Shown here: positions 1 through 10,329 of the stretch, piece after piece
Layout of the letters: the number at the start of each line of letters is the position of its first letter
Numbering within the stretch: the first letter of the stretch is position 1
Assembly (NCBI GenBank): GCA_027559495.1
Contig: JAMXSV010000016.1
Coordinates: 558,001 to 622,000, forward strand
Length of the DNA: 64,000 nucleotides
Direction of reading: 5' to 3'
Source of the DNA: Aurifilum marmelostoma
Lineage: Eukaryota; Ascomycota; Sordariomycetes; Diaporthales; Cryphonectriaceae
Translations under genes and position numbers: made by a program
The notes under the pieces: generated by a model
What the model was told of the DNA's origin: nothing
What the model saw: only the letters and a program-made list of their open reading frames with translations
Database searches by the model: none

Positions 1-1856
1 CTCTGCTTGTCCTTGAGCTCCGTGGCGTCGTCCGAGACCTCCTCGCCGTCTTCTGGGAGGGGAGCGAGGGAGGCCGCGGCGGCGATATCGAGCGGTGACT
101 CGTCAGGCAGCTCGTTGTCTTCAGCAGCAGGGTCTTCTTCCTTCTTCAACTTCTCCTCAATGGCCTCGTCGCCGTCCTGGCCTTCCAGCTCGACGCCCTC
201 GTCGGTGGCCTTGATCTTGTCCTCTGGGTTAGATTCAGCTGGCTCAGGCTGCGTGATCTTGGGGTCGTCAACGATCTTGGAATCGTCGTTGAACCAGGTG
301 ACGACCAGCTTGCCCGCCTTGTCAACCATGAGCTGGTAATCCTCGTTCTTGCTTGTGTCGAACATGTTCATATGTGCCTCGATTTCGTCGCCTGCATTCT
401 TGACGACGTGCCTCGAGAATAAGTTGCAAGCTGGCTGGTCTTCGGCAGGCACAGCACAGAATGTTCTCTCGGGCACAAAGTAGCCACCACTCCAGTACCC
501 GTTCTCGCCCATGGACGCATAAATGTCATGCACACCAACACCCTGTAGCGCTGCCAGCCGATCGAGGCGCCTCCCCAGTTCCTGCTGCTTCATCAGCACG
601 CCCACAAAGGTGAAATGGTCACTCAGCCACGCAAAGGACTGGCCGACATTGCCACGATTGACATAGGCAAGCCCCTGGCCCAGGCGGTCCACACCCTGTT
701 GGTATCCCTCGACAAGATCCTGCCGGCGTAGGTTCCGCGCCCGCTGCGCCGCCTCCTTCAGCTTCTCGCGGTGTACATACGCGGCCACCCCGCCCGCCGC
801 GATTGCGCCCACCGTGCCCGTGCGCACGGCTACCAGCTGCCATGTTTTCCACGCAGCCGGGGCGGCGACGGCACCGGCACCTGTAGAGCGGGATGTTGGG
901 CCGGGGAGGGAGCTTGCGCCACGCTTGAGAGCCATGCTGAGACCGGCTGGCGCGGCAGAGAGGGCAGTCATGACGTTCCAGACACTCGAGACCTTTTGGT
1001 AGTTTGAGAAGGCGCCATAGACGAAAAGGGAGCGTGCGAGGCCGTTAAAGGGGGTGTCGAAGGACAAGATGCCCTGGATGAGTGGAAATAGAGGCGTGTC
1101 TGGGTCTTCCACCGTGGCGCGCTCGTTGAGGAGCTGGAAGAGGGCATCGCTGGCTACGAAGCCACTATAATTTGACAGTAATGTTAGTGACACGTGGTGC
1201 GTGTGCTAACACTGTGGGCTTTGCTTGCGACGCTGAAATTCGAGGAGTAGAAAGGAGAGAAGGAATAAGATGAAAGCCAAAAAATAAAGAAAGAAAGAAA
1301 GAAAACAAAGAGGGAGGTTGTCTTGCCCCATGGAGTGTGCGACTAGTATAACGCCCACTTGTCTATCGTTTGGTGGCCATGGCTTCTCGGTCTGGGCTTT
1401 TCTAATCTCCATCACTCTTCCTCTAAGCCTATGCCGAACATCGTATTGTTAGCATTTGCTTGAATATATCATTTCTGGTAGATATGGAGAGGCGTGGATG
1501 GACAAGAAAATAGTGATCAATTACCATTCTAGGAAATTGCCGCTGGCTTCGGTCAACTCTCCTTTTGTCGCATATTTGGGGTACACCACCGACTCGATTT
1601 TGTGGTCGGGCAGCTGGCTGTGGACAGTCCGTTTCAGGTCCTGAAGTAGATTCAGTCTTGATGATTCTTTCAAGTAACATCCATACCAAATGGCACCACT
1701 TACCTCTGGAAAGTGGCCGAAGCTGTCATCGTTCCCCTGCTTGTCGTTGTGAAATTAGTGTCTGGGTCGGCTTTGTATCACCACAGGATTTTCCTGTTTC
1801 ATGGTGTAGCATACCTTGAATCCATGGATGAAGCACAACAAAAGTGTTCGCGACAT
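1..1856 (-). CDS. DUF676-type alpha/beta-hydrolase (lipase/serine esterase), 3' end outside window
   Basis: Five exons read on the minus strand: 1856-1815, 1736-1704, 1640-1525, 1428-1327 and 1164 to beyond base 1. About 485 residues are visible and no stop is reached. The N-terminus gives the oxyanion-hole motif FIHGF; exon 4 runs into LVAHSMG, and the nucleophile elbow A-H-S-M-G-G is completed only by joining exon 4 to exon 5. A conserved FDTPFNG segment follows, then an Ala/Gly-rich possible membrane stretch (TVGAIAAGGVAAYV), and the C-terminus is a long Glu/Asp-rich, probably disordered tail. In the DUF676/ROG1-like family such enzymes hydrolyse lipid or acyl esters; the substrate here is unknown. 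The last intron (1326-1165) starts with GC instead of GT. The start is the first ATG in frame with the HGF motif, giving a short hydrophobic leader (MSRTLLLCFIHG), which is the beta strand of the fold rather than a signal peptide. Confidence 0.85.
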
Positions 1857-3496
1857 CGTGATGGCCTAAACTGGCAATCCTCGAGGTCGATCACAGTGGC
1901 AAGGGTTGTTCTGTGGCTTGCGGAAACGGATAATTACAACAGGTAGAATAAGGCTTTAGTCAACTTAGGGAGAGGGAAATAGGGTCCTCGGTGATGACAC
2001 CGGAAAGGAAGGGATCATAGGTAATAATACTATTTACTGCATGAACGGTAGAATGTATTGGCCAGGGAAGAAAAAAAAAAATGAGTACACAGATCGAGAG
2101 TGAGTTGCCTCGAGGTTGTCATCTTGGTCTACAATCGCCATCGCCAAGGATCACAGAATGAGGTCAGCCACACCTACCCGCTGCGCTGAATGCTGTTGGC
2201 TCATGCTGTAGGTCGTGCTGGTCGTGTTACATTCGTGGCGTGTAACTAGCCACAAGACGTCATCGGACGACGTCACCTGCGAGTAGAAGGCGTGGGCCCC
2301 TCCCTCCTTATCTTGCTGTAGTGCACTGCGATTTCGCTCCTGAGAGTGGCCGAGGAAAATAAAATTAAAAAAAAAAAATCTTTCAGAAGGGAAATAGAAC
2401 CAGTCGAGACGGGCAAGGCAAGGATGACGCCTTTTAATAAACTTTTCATAGCATGTGGTCCATCCAAAACCTGCTTTCTGACGCCCAAAATGAGGCACTG
2501 CGGCTTCAGTCTACATGTCCGCTACCGACGGCCGAAGCTTTTCGGACAGGATCCAATGACTACAACCGCTCATCAACCTCCGGCCGACGTGTGCAAATCC
2601 GGATGTCTCTATGAGACGTAAAAAACGCGTCAGTGAGGAGGAATTCCTTACAGATATTGGAAATTCCCGACCTTCATCTCACAATTATAAGCAGCAGTGA
2701 TGCGAGCAGTGGGAACTACTAAGAAAGACTGCACACGGGTTATACTTGTGTATTCCGTCCTCATAAATATTGATTATTTACTTCGTGACATGGTGCTGCA
2801 TTAATACAGCTTCTTTGGATTGAACCAGGGCTGGATACTTCGCCTTGAGACTGTTCACCGTAGTGTGATCCAGGTAACCTATCAAGATCCAAATCGAACA
2901 AGGCCTTATTCGATGCAGGTTGGAGTCGCATTGGACGCCCTGAAAATCCTTAGACGCTCCATGCCAGTGCATTGCACGCCTTGGCCAGCTTGGGCTCCCA
3001 CCAGCGCCGCCTTGGCGATGTCATCCTCCGATATATGGCCACCGTGCAACTTCTCCCGCCGTGGACATGCCCAATGTATTCCGAAACAACGCTCAAACAA
3101 TATTAGAACAGAAGGTAAGCTCTCCAGTAATGAAGCCTGCTTACAAAACCTCGAGCAGATGAACATTCTGAGTTGGAACGCGCTGCAGCGACTACTCCTA
3201 CTCCAGGATGAGCATCCCCAGACCTCAACGATTGACCGATTTTTTCCATCATTGTATCTCTCACTTTGGGTCTTGGCTTCCAAGCTCTCTCTTGGCAAGC
3301 AATATGCAGCCCTCGAGGGTTTTGTTGTACGGATGTCGGAGCATCTGGAGGAGCTAGGTAATGTCGAAACGGTCGCGGGACAGACGGTGCTTGGACTAGA
3401 CGACGGCGCGCATGCCAACGCGGCTGACGTGCAGACCGCCATCCCCAAACAAGTACAGCGACGTCGACGTGGACAGGCCGGCACCAATCCGATCGA
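1857..3496. other. Gene-poor stretch with scattered short ORFs
   Basis: This lies upstream of the esterase (on its side of the divergent gap) and contains A-rich runs near 2070 and 2360. Overlapping open frames at 2820-3500 (plus) and 2906-3564 (minus) are present, but neither shows a recognisable domain or convincing splice structure. I see no supportable gene. Confidence 0.5.
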
Positions 3497-4123
3497 TTAG
3501 ATGCTGCTGTCCAATTTCCGAGCCGGCGACGCAGGAGCACTGGTCCCTGATGGAGATGCGACATTGGAAGCGGAAGCGCGGGGCGACTGCTTCTGCTCAG
3601 GTGCTTCCTCTTGCTGCCTCTCGGCCGCCTTCATCTCCTGCTTCTCCAGGTCTGGCCCCATGTCCTCGCTCCCGCTCGACGCCGAGGAAGCGGTCTCGGC
3701 GTGGTCGAACGAGTCGTCATGGTGGAGGCAGCATTCGCGATACATGTTGACGATGGGTCTCAGAATTCTGTAGGTCATGATGAAAGGCCAGAGAAGGGCA
3801 GGAACGAGAAAGAAGACGATCGGTCGTATGGCGATTAGGCAAGGGCGTCGGTAGAAAGCTTCCGGTATGCATTGTGGCAGTCCTTGGAATAATCTTATGA
3901 GCAGCTCGAGGAGAATTCCGCAGGCGTACATCAGGCCGAGGGCCAGTTCGAGTTGGTGGGTTTCGGTTTTCATATTCTCAGCAGCGATCAGTCGCCAGGG
4001 GTCAAAGGAGAAGAGGGCTGATTTGATATTGGGGGGTTCACAGATGCATATGCATGGAGATTTGCCGAGTTGCTCGATATAATGAGTTTGCCCGTATGGT
4101 GAGAAAAATAAGAGAGAAAACAT
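3497..4123 (-). CDS. Hypothetical membrane protein with acidic/Ser-rich tail
   Basis: A single open frame of 208 residues from the ATG at 4123 (an internal ATG at 3973 would give a shorter form). The middle holds two hydrophobic segments, one around LGLMYACGILLELLIRLF and one around IRPIVFFLVPALLWPFIM, joined by a short Cys/Arg-containing loop; together they suggest a membrane hairpin. The C-terminal third is Glu/Gln/Lys-rich and then Ala/Ser/Pro-rich and probably disordered. I recognise no family. The codon pattern looks coding, but a missing 5' exon cannot be excluded because the first 50 residues look less protein-like than the rest. Confidence 0.5.
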   Translation of the reverse strand: MFSLLFFSPYGQTHYIEQLGKSPCICICEPPNIKSALFSFDPWRLIAAENMKTETHQLELALGLMYACGILLELLIRLFQGLPQCIPEAFYRRPCLIAIRPIVFFLVPALLWPFIMTYRILRPIVNMYRECCLHHDDSFDHAETASSASSGSEDMGPDLEKQEMKAAERQQEEAPEQKQSPRASASNVASPSGTSAPASPARKLDSSI

Positions 4124-4230
4124 CAAGAAATATTAGAGTCGAATAAGAAAGAAAGAAAAAGAAAGAGGATTCAGAAAACAAAGCCAAAAAAAAAAAAAGT
4201 GATAATTATGTCCATCCCTCATTTGTATTT

Positions 4231-4632
4231 CTAGAGAAATGCTTTGAGAATTAGCAATGCTTCTCTCTCTCCCTCCTCATTGCTGACCTCGACCTCGACT
4301 CTTGGCTCCCTTGCTTGGAATCCACACAAGCAACAATACGGCGCCGCGCTACATTCCGGTGAACGGTTTTTCCAGCCACTAGGCACATCAGGTATACAAA
4401 ACCCATCCCTTGCTGCATACTTTCTGCTCGCCATGGCATCTGACACACTCAAACTAGCCCACCCAAATAGCACTAGCATGGTTCCTGAGCTCTGTGCATG
4501 TGCGTTGCGCCGCGACGGTCGAGGCGGCACAATAGCCATGTCCGAAAAGCCCCAGGGCGCCTCGCCGGAATGTGGTGTGTGGATCATGTGCATCTGGGCC
4601 TCTTGAACGTGAATGACCTGAAACATATTCAT
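4231..4632 (-). CDS. Possible small Cys-containing hypothetical protein
   Basis: A 133-residue open frame with a true ATG at 4632 and an in-frame alternative at 4626. It has a Cys-rich patch (CSAAPYCCLCGF) and an acidic C-terminal end. No family, signal peptide or membrane segment is evident. An opposite-strand frame of similar length (4244-4606) overlaps it completely, so which strand codes, if either, is uncertain. Confidence 0.25.
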   Translation of the reverse strand: MNMFQVIHVQEAQMHMIHTPHSGEAPWGFSDMAIVPPRPSRRNAHAQSSGTMLVLFGWASLSVSDAMASRKYAARDGFCIPDVPSGWKNRSPECSAAPYCCLCGFQAREPRVEVEVSNEEGEREALLILKAFL

Positions 4633-5239
4633 GGAACGCTAGACCACACTCGTAGTATCGACTATTGATCCTCTGCAAAGGTAGGGGGCCAGCTATAGCC
4701 TGTCAGCCTGTCTATCATGCCATTTTCGTAGTCGACCAAACAAGGCGCATCAGATGAGAGATCTTGTGGTTCTTCCCTTCTCTATGGCGCCTAGATCTCC
4801 ATGCCAAGAATATTTCTTTCCAAATCTTTGTTATGGCTGGTTTGTAAGTACTGTCCAGTTGATCAATGACTTCAGAAGAAAGTCTTGCAGCCGGGACACT
4901 GCCACTTTGTAGGTACATTGGACTTACCGCACACTCAAGGCGACGAGTACTCACTGTAACGACCAGTGAATCAATATATCAGAACAGGTCAAGCGAGGCA
5001 ATTATTCTGTTCCATCTGACCAGCAACTTGGAGACCTGTACCAGAATAAAGCGACCTAATTTGTCAACTCCTGCCACCATTATGACAGCGTTGGCTAATA
5101 ACACGAGACGTCAGCAAGGATCGAGAGACAGCTGGCACGGTGTCTTAAAGTGGCCGTGCTAATTAGCTCCTTGTGTGTCCGCCACAAATGGAGCTTTACT
5201 GCTATCGTTTCCATGAGTGCCATGGTTCTCTTGCCCTTT

Positions 5240-6220
5240 CTCTCACCACCAAGACTCAACAGACTGGTCTTCCCTATAGCCACTCCAAAATCTTGTTCCT
5301 ATATGTGACATGTCAGAAATTCTGACATCGAAAACGAAATTTAGCCCAGGATCGCCCACGATGCAACAGCCAACAGCTAAAAGGAGTAACCTCGGTGGTT
5401 GAAGGCGGGCATCGTTCCCCAATAGTGGCCAGCCTTCGTAAACTGCGTAGGGTGACCCCCAATAATTACGGCAAAGAGACTTTGTGCCCAAGGAAGAATC
5501 ACGCCTCTTTCCGTCTTCCGCGAGAGATATTACAGTTCATCTGTACAGTTCTCTTCATCGTGACAACAGCCTCACCCCGAGCGTGGCTCTTCTTGTTGGT
5601 AGTGCCGTCGATGGTGGGTTTGCCAGGCGGAATGTCGGCTCCGCGTATGACATCCTGAGGCTGCAAAATATATCGTCTTCCTCGCTGACTGGTATCTGAT
5701 TCATCACTGATAGACTAACCGCCTTTCTGCCCCTAGCGACATAAGCAGCAGCATGGGTGTATCTCGTAGAATAGGGCGCGAAACTTCTGCACGATAGACC
5801 AACTGTCTTGGTGTAGAGAAACGCGAACAGCACGTCTGACGCCCACGCTCAGCGAGATGAATGGTGGGGCAGCCAGGAGGCGCAGCTGGGTGCATTTCAG
5901 GAACGTCCCATCCAGGACCACACCAGCGGAACTCTTGAGCAGCGACAGCCTGCTGTTATTACAGAGCTTTACCTTAATCATACTGCGGCCATATCTTGGC
6001 CACGACGGTGTGGCTAAAGCCCACGTTCGTAGATGGAATCCATACGATGCGCTGCTTCGATGGTTTGATACTTGTGACCAGTGTCCTAGTTCCAATTATG
6101 TCATATGTTTTCGTCGCGCCCGCCTTCCAAGGGTTTTTTACTTCTTGGTCTTTATGCTTCCCGAGACTGGTTGTGATGTCCCTGTCATCGCCAAGATCTT
6201 GCTCGCCTTTCAACTGTAAT
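5240..6220 (-). pseudogene. Possible decayed or intron-rich gene of unknown function
   Basis: Several minus-strand stretches have protein-like composition but lie in different frames without a clean set of splice sites. One (about 6213-5974) contains IVWIPSTNVGFSHTVVAKIW. One (about 5935-5733) contains VLDGTFLKCTQLRLL. One (about 5718-5550) contains RYILQPQDVIRGADIPPGK, followed near 5460-5390 by a segment containing AVIIGGHPTQFTKAGHYWG. None matches a family I recognise. This may be a gene with several introns I cannot place, or a relic. Confidence 0.25.
5310..5328. repeat. 19-base near-perfect palindrome
   Basis: Two 9-base arms (ATGTCAGAA and its exact reverse complement) surround one central base. 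It lies inside the unassigned 5.2-6.2 kb region. It has the shape of a dimeric transcription-factor site, but no binding protein can be named. Confidence 0.5.
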
Positions 6221-6347
6221 CAAACCCCAGCACTCCAGCCATGGAAGGCACTGGCTTAGGAAGGATCCTCCGGCCTTAGAATGTTCCTGCGCATAAAGAG
6301 GGGAATGGCAGTGTTAATTGTTGTATCGAATTGAATGTCGTAGTAGG

Positions 6348-6653
6348 ATGCCGAATCAGTCACATGATTATTTTTTGGATATATTGCAGACAGCATGGGA
6401 AAGCTCGGGAGTTGACTCAGATAATGACCTGTCGAACTTTACGACCACTGGCTTGACCAATTCGATGACGCCGGACACAGAGGATCGGCCGGATGAGGTC
6501 GAGATTTTCTCGGAACTCCAATGTAATGGTGGCGGTACAACAGTGGCTGGACCACTGCTGTTGCATCTAGAAGTGAGTGGCAAATTGAACCTGGCTTGGA
6601 TCTGGGCTAAATATTTCAGTTCCCTAAAGACCATTCTCTACCCGAATATGTAG
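6348..6653 (+). CDS. Possible small hypothetical protein
   Basis: A 101-residue open frame from the first ATG of a longer frame. It is acidic and Ser/Thr/Asp-rich in the middle (MTPDTEDRPDEVEIFSEL), with a hydrophobic, Trp/Tyr-containing C-terminus. No domain is recognised. An 88-residue frame lies opposite. Support is weak. Confidence 0.2.
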   Translation: MPNQSHDYFLDILQTAWESSGVDSDNDLSNFTTTGLTNSMTPDTEDRPDEVEIFSELQCNGGGTTVAGPLLLHLEVSGKLNLAWIWAKYFSSLKTILYPNM

Positions 6654-7055
6654 TAGATCCATTGATCAGTATTGTGTCTGCTTGCCCTAGACGAAAATTG
6701 GAGGATGCGAGCAAAATCAGTAGCCCAATATCGGCTTTTGCAGATACATAATCTGTTTACATTATTGATTTATTTATTTTTATTTTGTTTCTTCATACAT
6801 TTCATTATGCGTCGTCGCCTGTAGTCTCCAGCCAGGCTCACTTGCTTACGCAGGTTCTTGGGATGATCATATCATTAGGCGCGCATGGCAAATTTTCCGA
6901 AATATCAATAAATCCAGGTCTCAAGATCAATATTCGATGGCTGATCAGGAACAATGAATTGCAAGGATGATAAAAGACAGAAACATATTACTCAATAATT
7001 AATTCCTTAATCAGAAAACACAGGTACAAGTAAGAAACATCTTTCCAATAATCAC
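6654..7055. other. AT-rich spacer downstream of HSP20
   Basis: Contains AT-rich sequence such as the run at 6755-6790, and presumably the 3' untranslated region of the minus-strand HSP20 gene. No gene is seen. Confidence 0.5.
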
Positions 7056-7703
7056 TCAGTGACCTGCATGCTCAATTGCAACCTCCTTGTGCTTTTCCTC
7101 GCTGTCCTTCTCCTTCTTCGGCACCATTATGGTCAGAATTCCAAATGCCAGCTTAGCCACCGTCTCGTCCTGCTTGACATCCACGGGGAAATTGAAAGCC
7201 CTAGCAAACTCGCCAGTCTTCCTCTCCTTCTTCAGGAAGTGGGTTGACTCTTCCACCTTCTTGCCCGCATCATGCTGATCGGCCGTGTTCATCTCCGAAG
7301 ATGGCCCTGCAGCAGCTGGCTCTGGAGGCGATGTCTTCGAGGCCTCCTCGGGAAGCGGCTGCGGCTGAATATATGCATCGATGAACAGCGATCGGGCACC
7401 GGTCCACTTCAGCCGCACATCTTGCCTGTCACGGAGTCCGGGGAGCTCAACGTCGAGATAATAGGCTGACGCCGACTCGCGAATGTCCGTGTGGGGGGAG
7501 GGAAGAGGGTAGCCCTCTGCATATGGATGGATAAGGTCGTGTACTGCGTGTTGAGCCGCCTTCAAGGGTGAGGGCACGTGTCGGACATGTTTCGGGATTG
7601 GTGTTGTGTGGTAGGGCTCGGGCGTGTAATAATACACCCCTGGGAAATGGTATTGCGGTGCGTTGGGAGGTGCCACTTGTGGATGAATGAGGTCCTCGGC
7701 CAT
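7056..7703 (-). CDS. HSP20-family small heat-shock protein
   Basis: An intron-less gene encoding 215 residues. The N-terminal 60 residues are Pro/His/Tyr-rich. The alpha-crystallin domain starts near ADIRESASAYYLDVELPG-like sequence (about residue 73; the exact text is TDIRESASAYYLDVELPGL) and ends with the conserved AFGILTIMVPK strand, the counterpart of the canonical A-x-x-x-N-G-V-L motif. A Pro/Ala/Glu-rich, Lys-rich insertion of roughly 45 residues splits the domain, as is common in filamentous fungi. Small HSPs are ATP-independent holdases that form oligomers in the cytosol and bind unfolding proteins. The C-terminal tail lacks an obvious I-x-I/V anchor. A TATA box and a candidate heat-shock element lie upstream. 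Confidence 0.93.
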   Translation of the reverse strand: MAEDLIHPQVAPPNAPQYHFPGVYYYTPEPYHTTPIPKHVRHVPSPLKAAQHAVHDLIHPYAEGYPLPSPHTDIRESASAYYLDVELPGLRDRQDVRLKWTGARSLFIDAYIQPQPLPEEASKTSPPEPAAAGPSSEMNTADQHDAGKKVEESTHFLKKERKTGEFARAFNFPVDVKQDETVAKLAFGILTIMVPKKEKDSEEKHKEVAIEHAGH

Positions 7704-7863
7704 CCTGTTGTTTAGTCGGCCAATAGTTTGGGATGGCAGTCGATCTGTAATACTGCTGTGCAGGTCTGGTCAAGAAGCTTGCGCTCGAAATTATACTTCA
7801 GATTTGGCTTGGGATGAATAGCAGCGAGGCCTACACTGCTCGAGTCTATGTCTAATTGAACTC

Positions 7864-7871
7864 TTTATATA
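7864..7871 (-). promoter_or_regulatory. TATA box of the HSP20 gene
   Basis: The minus strand reads TATATAAA about 160 bases before the HSP20 start codon, in the right orientation for an inducible TATA-dependent promoter. Confidence 0.5.
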
Positions 7872-7929
7872 AGTACACAAAGAAGACCTTCGCGTTGATC
7901 ATCTGACGCTAAATTTTGAGGTCAAAACT

Positions 7930-7944
7930 AGAAGCATCTCGAGT
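7930..7944 (-). promoter_or_regulatory. Candidate heat-shock element upstream of HSP20
   Basis: The plus strand reads AGAAGCATCTCGAGT, three alternating 5-base units of the nGAAnnTTCnnGAAn type with one mismatch in units 2 and 3. It sits about 60 bases upstream of the TATA box. HSF binding is an inference. Confidence 0.35.
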
Positions 7945-9105
7945 GCACTCGTGATGTCGAAAACCAGTTTGAGCTGCGGGGAGAGAAAAACTTGTCAAGA
8001 TACTAGGACATTCCACCAGAACGATACATCGTGCCACCACACCACGCTCGCATGGTCCCACTGCACATCTGCGGCGGGGTCCGACGTGGGCCCGTTTTCT
8101 GGGGATGCCCCCAATTAGCATGGTTTTCGGCCGAGACTCACGGGGGCGCTCGGCTTTCCTGTTTCCGGACTCACATATATTTTCTTCCTCTGCACACGGG
8201 AACCATTACGAGAGAAATATGTGGATAATGCATGCCCAAGTCCCAGTACATTTATACTTCTTTCATTGAACGCCACTGTCATATTCGTTTGATCATATGT
8301 TTGGTGTTAAAGGTTTTCGATGTATCAATTCTGCGGCGAATTGGGGGCTCTGGCTCTGAGTCTACTTAGGTACTCATTTCGGGCTTCAGGCTTTTCTCGA
8401 TTGGCAACACAGGTCCGAGCGGCTGTCCTCGAGTCAGAAGATACTCCGTAAGTAGTAGATATACAATGCACCGTCACTCGTGACAACTCAGCTGTGCCTA
8501 CTTTCTCCCCAATTTCGCACTTCTGTCTTAACCATGATGGAAATTACATCTAGTAGAGAATCGGTGCGTACAGATTTCCAAAACTCCCCAATTTTGCCTT
8601 GAAGGCAACGTGGCATCGAATTCCCTTGTCATTGTACCGATCTCGGAACTGGGCAAAAGGCAATAGTTCTTCTTTCCGGTAACACGAAAACTACGTGACA
8701 TGGAAGGTCAGCACGTCCGCAGTTGAACTGCGCTTATTGGTGCTGGGCTTTGACCCAGCTCACAAGTAATGTTGGGGTCCATAAAGAATCCGAGTAAGCT
8801 GTGTAGCTTCTTGGGGCTTACCTCTCTACCCTGTTTGAGGTGTGCTGCATGTCCACTTTCAAGCTTGTACGCCCAATGCCGAGCGTAGGATCACTCCAAG
8901 CTTTCGAATACGAGAGCTGACATGCGGGGTTTTTCTTTCGAGCGCATGTGTGATCGTAAATGCGAACGTGACGAAGAGCAAAAGGATGGCCCATGCCCAG
9001 TCTTGAGTATACACGGGATAACTATAAGAATGCCCAAGTCTGCACCATCGCTCAGACACAATCATTCCGCAAGTCTTGATAAATTCAGAGAGCACTCTTT
9101 GAAAT
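7945..9105. other. Intergenic, shared upstream region
   Basis: Divergent spacer between HSP20 and the secreted protein that begins at 9106. It includes a hairpin near 8740 (GCTGGG/CCCAGC arms). No gene is supported. Confidence 0.5.
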
Positions 9106-9968
9106 ATGTCTCATATATCGCTCAGTATCTGCTTCTCCCTGCTGCTAGGCCTAGGGGCCGCGGCCGAGGGCTTTCAGCAGCGCCAGGTCACCACGATGAC
9201 CAGCTCAGTACCGACCAGCACGCCAAGCATGTCCACAACCACCATCTCCTCCACGGTCTGCGTCGCGGCAGCAACCGAGACCATCACCTACTTCAACTGG
9301 TTCAACTCATCCCACAACCTCGACTGCGCACATGCCAACTACCCTGCAGGCTCCAAGGTCTGCTGGAATGGTAACACAAACACGCTGTGCGAGGCGGAGG
9401 ATCCTTGTATCTGTACTGGCTACTGCGCCGTCGGGCTTCCGTCGGCGGCGTATCAACCGTACGGCTGGGGACCTCCTGACACTCTGCAGATTGGGATTGG
9501 TGGCGTGCTTGGGGAGCCATCGGGATGTCTGGCCTCGAATCCGACCAATGCAGGTCGTGTCTGGGAGCTCGGCGAGGGCCATTACGACTGTGGGGCCGGC
9601 CCGGATATCAGTAAGTCCTTCTACTTGGTTCTTCAGCACCTTGAATCATCTCAGCAAAAGCATATTCCAAAAAGCCTCGAGAGGTTCAAGACACGATTAG
9701 CCTGTGTGCGAGACCTGTTTTCCGGTCCGAATTGTTGTGACTGCTGTTCCTGACTGATCACACCATCGCAGTGGGATTCTATGGGGACTCGAATGCGGAC
9801 AGCGGGAACAATGGCAGTGTCTATTTCAATGACTACAGTTTGCCTTGCAGCTTTTCTTATCCGCGGTACACTGCTACCTTCCCATTGATTTGTACTCGAG
9901 ACGATCAAAACAATGCTACGTGCGTTGTGTCTTTGCCAGTAGTCATGACACTGGTGGGATGGGACTGA
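9106..9968 (+). CDS. Secreted Cys-rich protein of unknown function
   Basis: Two exons, 9106-9610 and 9772-9968, joined by a GTAAGT...CAG intron that splits an ATG codon; 233 residues. The first 20 residues form a classic signal peptide (hydrophobic core SICFSLLLGLGAAA). A short Thr/Ser-rich linker follows (possibly O-glycosylated), then a compact domain with at least ten Cys including CICTGYC, and several N-glycosylation sequons. Composition and size fit an apoplastic effector-like or cell-wall protein, but I recognise no family. The second exon carries clear coding sequence (GFYGDSNADSGNNGSVYF) to the stop. Confidence 0.75.
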
Positions 9969-10329
9969 AGGAATAGAATTGCTAGTCACATTCAAGACAA
10001 TAAGCTTTTGCATCAACAACCTTTGGAATGTAACCTAGAATATTCCGATAGACATAAGTATGGCAGACTAAGCTGCTTTTGTCCTCCTGCATATCACAGT
10101 CATCGTGCTAGCCTCTGATTGACCGTATATGCCGTCATCCGCGAGTACAACGCAACATTCCCCGCCAATCTGTAGTACTACGACACTTTTTCCTCTCACC
10201 AGATGCCTGGCTGCGATAATGGCAAAGTATCGTCTCCTTCTTTGAATGACTTACTAGATAATACATTGAAGGATCCAGAATACTCTCCGTCCATTCAAAT
10301 CGATTCTTCAGCAAAAGAAAGTTCTCATC

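Noticed and set aside
2820..3564. Overlapping frames on both strands, considered as ankyrin-repeat relics
   Set aside because: Only isolated TPLHIAC-like words (GLHIAC) were found; no repeat period could be followed in any frame.
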